Assembly (NCBI GenBank): GCA_963693365.1
Contig: CAVNZM010000003.1
Span: 4,278,001-4,342,000 of the forward strand
Direction: 5' to 3'
Length of the DNA stretch: 64,000 bases
Source of the DNA: Amoebidium appalachense
Taxonomy: Eukaryota > Ichthyosporea
Shown here one piece after another: positions 57,710 through 64,000 of this stretch (position 1 is the stretch's first letter; each line of letters starts with the position of its first letter). A program made the position numbers and the translations under genes. Below the pieces are notes generated by a model that saw nothing but the letters and a program-made list of their open reading frames with translations, was not told where the DNA came from and searched no databases.

Positions 57710-58612
57710 ATTGCTATCAGCACTCTCAATTGCCATGCTGATACTGTCGCGGTACTCTACTACACCTGCGTTGATGCCGTAGGTCCCACCGCGCCTTGTA
57801 GTCATAGACGGATAGGCACTTCTGGTTGCAACCTGCAACTCTGCACTATCTTCCTCGTCTCCTGACCCTGCCGCGTCCGAATCGCCGCTGTCCTCGCCCG
57901 CGCCGTCGCCGATAGCATCTGAATCATATCCACTGTCAGTGCCGATTGTAGGCTTCCGAAAGGAATGTTGCTTCTTGGCGCTGATTGGATTCCTCGATTC
58001 CATGCTCTGCTGATTTCCGATTGGCTTATGCATCAGCAATTCCATTGGCTCATCTTGCACCACCGGAATACCGGCCTTTGGGGTGCATGATTCATCGATC
58101 ACCACATCTCGCCCGACGATAGTCTTGCGCGCCTCGGTGTCCCACAACAAGTACGTCTTGCTGTCACCTGTGTAGCCGACGAATTTACACTCCCGACTCT
58201 TGGCGTCTAGCTTCCTGCGCTCGTCCTTCGGCACATGGACAAATGCCTTGCTACCAAATACACGTAGATGGCTAACATCGGGCTTCTCTCCATACCATGC
58301 CTCCCAAGGTGTCATGCCACCCAGTACTGTGGTTGGCGTCAGGTTCTTGATGTACACAGCTGCCTGTACTGCCAGCTGCCAGAACCCCATACTCATGCCT
58401 GCTGACTGCAGCATGCAGCGCGCCGTCTCGACAATGGTCCTGTTAGCCCTCTCTGCTACACCATTCTGCTCTGGTGTGTAAGGGACTGTCGCCTCATGTT
58501 CAATGCCGCACGCTTCCAGGAACGACTTGAACTCAGTGGAGGTGTACTCACCCCCGTTGTCGGAACGCAGAATCTTGATGCTGGCACCGTGTTGCTTCTC
58601 TACGTGTGCCTG
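57710..58612 (-). pseudogene. Copia integrase core and C-terminal part (shifted frame)
   Basis: Continues in another frame with LRSDNGGEY (second Asp), PYTPEQNGVAERANRT (Glu), NLTPTTVLGGMTPWEAWYG and FVGYTGDSKTYLLWD, all classical copia integrase signatures, and ends at the LINE junction in the acidic linker IESADSN. All three catalytic acids exist, but split over two frames. Confidence 0.88.
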
Positions 58613-60245
58613 ATTTATGTTTCATGAAGTACACCGTAGTGAACCTTGTCTTGTCGTCGATGAAGGTGACATAATACTTGGAACCTTGCAGCGACTCCTT
58701 GTTGAACGGTCCTGCCACATCAGAATGAACTCTGTCGAGCTTCGCTGGCGCTGTCTTGCGGGGTAGCTTACTGAAAGAGAGCCGGGCTTGCTTCCCTCTC
58801 GCGCATCCCTCGCACACACCGTCATCCTGGGTTTTGCAGTCGATGCACAGACCCTCGACGATGTTTTCTTTAACCATCTTCTGTAGCGTGTTTATTGCCA
58901 CATGACCAAACCGCCGGTGCCATAAACTGGCGCTGCCCTTTACCGGCTCACACACGGTGTTACCCCCACTGCTGCCGACTGCAGTGGTCACCATGTTCAC
59001 GCTCTCACATACGGGTTTCACTAGGAGACGATACAGGCCTCCCTCCACTACCCCGCGGGCCACAACTTGGCCATCTGTGGCACTCTCAATCGTACACTGT
59101 CGACCGTCGGTGATGCCTCTTAACCCGTGCTTGCCGGCGCTTGAAGCCGACATCACGTTAGTTCCAAATGCTGGCACGTACAGCACATTCTGCAGTCTAA
59201 ATGTCATGCTGTTGCCCTGGAACTCACTTGTTAATCTTACGACGCCTATTCCTAGCGCCATCACACCCGGGGTGTTACCCAGAGCGACGGGTTTGGGTGT
59301 GATCGACCGGAAGTCTTCCATCCAGTCCTTTCGGCATGTGACATGGGAGGTTGCGCCGCAGTCCCAATACCACTCAATTGAAGAAGGGAGTCCGCTGTTT
59401 ACCGCCATGGCGAGTATCTCCTTGGAAGCTCCGTTCTGCTTCGCCTTGTCGCCGCGATTGCCGCCCTTCTTCTTCTTTGGACACTGTGACTTGTAGTGCC
59501 CAAACTTGTGACATTTGTAACACTCCACCTTGGATATGTCAGTCACGCGCGGCTTGCCGGTGTCCTGTCGTGGCGTACCGCCGCGCCATTGGGTGCTGGT
59601 CATCATCACCCGCTGCTGTTCCCTTGCAGCCTCGTTCTCCTCAAAACCACGCAGCTTGGCGATTATCTTTTCCATTGTCTTCTCAGCTGCTGGTAAAGCT
59701 TGAATGGTCCTAACGTCGGTGCGGAATCGGTCGTCAGCGCCTACACCGTCCAGGAATTTCTCGGCAACCATGTCCTCACTAACTCCATTGGGGTCGATAT
59801 GAAGAAGATCCTGCACAATGCACTCCAGACGGGCCGCATACTCCAGCACGCTTTCCGTCGGCATCATATCAGCACGCCAGAACTGTTGAATCAACATTCT
59901 CTTGTGCTCATCTGTGTTGCGCGCAGCGTATGATGCTGCCGTATCCCATATGTCCTTGGGATTTCCTACGGCAATAGCTCGCCGACACAGGCTTGCAGGT
60001 ACATCACCTAGTGTCTCCACCAGGTAGGAAGTCGCCTTCTTCTGGTCCAAGGGGTCGATCTCCACCGGAGGTTGCTCCACCAGTTCGCCGTCCTCTCCTA
60101 TCACTTCAGGAGCCACGTCTTCAATCGTGTACCATAATTCCTCGCCCTCGAGGAAGCACTTCATGCGCATGGCCCACATTGAGTAGGAGATTTTGCCCTT
60201 GCCTTCTCCTTCATACATGGGAACTGGACATTTTGCTCTTCCCAT
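58548..60245 (-). pseudogene. Copia gag-protease-integrase N-terminal ORF, frameshifted at its end
   Basis: 565 codons starting 31 bp after the primer site. Gag part (about 1-240), CCHC knuckle CYKCHKFGHYKSQC at 242-255, protease with D-C-G-A-T-S near 295 (Cys in place of the usual Ser), integrase zinc finger (LWHRRFGH ... C-x-x-C) and first catalytic Asp in DRVHSDVAGPF. After YFMKHKS (about 58615) the frame is lost; the following residues are out of frame. A short deletion there is the simplest reason. Confidence 0.88.
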
Positions 60246-60276
60246 CTTGTCTCAACAGTCGCTTGATCGTAGCGTT

Positions 60277-60293
60277 GCACTGGGCCCATAACC
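60277..60293 (-). promoter_or_regulatory. Primer-binding site complementary to the initiator tRNA-Met anticodon region
   Basis: In element orientation GGTTATGGGCCCAGTGC lies directly next to the 5' LTR. The core is complementary to the anticodon stem-loop of eukaryotic tRNA-iMet (CTGGGCCCATAACC) rather than its 3' end. Drosophila copia is known to use a 5' half of tRNA-iMet in this way. Confidence 0.85.
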
Positions 60294-60598
60294 GTAACTT
60301 AGAGGTTTCTCTGTGAGACTTTATTATTTGCTGACTTACATTGACTGGCCTGCCGGGACCTTTATATACTTGTGGTCTGGCTAACTGGAATGTTACATAC
60401 TATTCCCGATTGGTCTACCCGCCGCTATGGATCTAGTCGCTACCAATCAAAACACTCCAATAGAATCTTCTAGACTCTTCTAGATCTATCCTGATCTATC
60501 GTGAACCTATCCACCAGTTTATCCCGAATATCTCGAACATTCCCGATCACTAGTGCTACGCTAACGCAGGGCATACCGGATGGCTATCCTGTTCGACA
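60294..60598 (-). repeat. 5' LTR of the copia element
   Basis: In element orientation starts TGTCGAACAGG and ends CTAAGTTAC. 304 of 305 bases match the other LTR. Would hold promoter and polyA signal. Confidence 0.92.
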
Positions 60599-60604
60599 CC
60601 TTTT

Positions 60605-64000
<3,396 letters not shown>

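Larger units (their letters stand above)
52182..60598 (-). mobile_element. Defective Ty1/copia-type LTR retrotransposon, split by LINE copy B
   Basis: Two 305-bp LTRs, primer site, gag, protease, integrase and the end of RNase H, all on the minus strand. CCTTTT at 52176-52181 and 60599-60604 is the 5-6 bp target duplication. Without the LINE the element is about 3.55 kb, about 1.5 kb short of a usual copia element: RT and most of RNase H are gone and integrase has a frameshift. The LTRs differ at one base (GCAAACC vs GCATACC), so the insertion is young. Probably mobilised in trans, if at all. Confidence 0.92.

Overview
The window is nuclear DNA of a eukaryote. Genes are split by many GT-AG introns, exons encode secreted multidomain modules (WSC, PAN/apple, EGF, VWD, H-type-lectin-like), and there is a two-ORF LINE family, a Ty1/copia element and very dense microsatellites and homopolymer runs. 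The domain mix (no bacterial operons, no land-plant or fungal signature) fits a protist such as a holozoan or a stramenopile/brown-alga-like lineage. I cannot decide between these from the sequence alone.

Region 1-32.4 kb: one very large gene on the minus strand. By matching splice sites and intron phases by hand I can thread about 46 exons, roughly 8.9 kb of coding sequence (about 2,980 residues), from a signal peptide at 32384 to an exon that runs off the left edge. Order from the N-terminus: signal peptide, 3 WSC domains, 9 bipartite repeats of [cysteine-rich/EGF-like exon + PAN/apple exon], a PA14-like exon, H-type-lectin-like repeats, a Calx-beta-like segment, a VWD domain, a 312-residue exon, EGF modules, an SdrD/Cna-B-like domain, and EGF-mucin-EGF. 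Almost all exons are phase 1-1. The one join I could not resolve is between 10774 and 11100. Introns are filled with (AC)n, poly(C), (TC)n and short tandem duplications.

Region 32.4-36.6 kb: intergenic. It holds the putative promoter of the large gene, a LINE 3'-end fragment on the minus strand, and two relics of an older, related LINE.

Region 36.6-52.1 kb: a second minus-strand gene with phase-matched exons ending at a TGA at 36600. Its products are an intracellular, basic/Ser-rich protein with a weak PH-like segment. Its introns carry a full-length LINE (copy A, 37188-42016), a 5'-truncated LINE (copy C, 44988-46737), two SINE-like repeats and a degenerate exon-like minisatellite.

Region 52.2-60.6 kb: a defective copia-type LTR retrotransposon on the minus strand (305-bp LTRs differing at one base, half-tRNA-iMet primer site, 5-6 bp target duplication). 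It has lost reverse transcriptase and most of RNase H, carries a frameshift in integrase, and is split by a second full-length LINE (copy B, 52893-57709). Region 60.6-64 kb holds microsatellites and no gene I can support.

The most notable points are the modular giant gene, the LINE family whose 3' end always finishes in TAAACCCC behind an internal A-run, a poly(C)-tailed SINE-like family with a similar end, and intron duplications that copy the splice donor.
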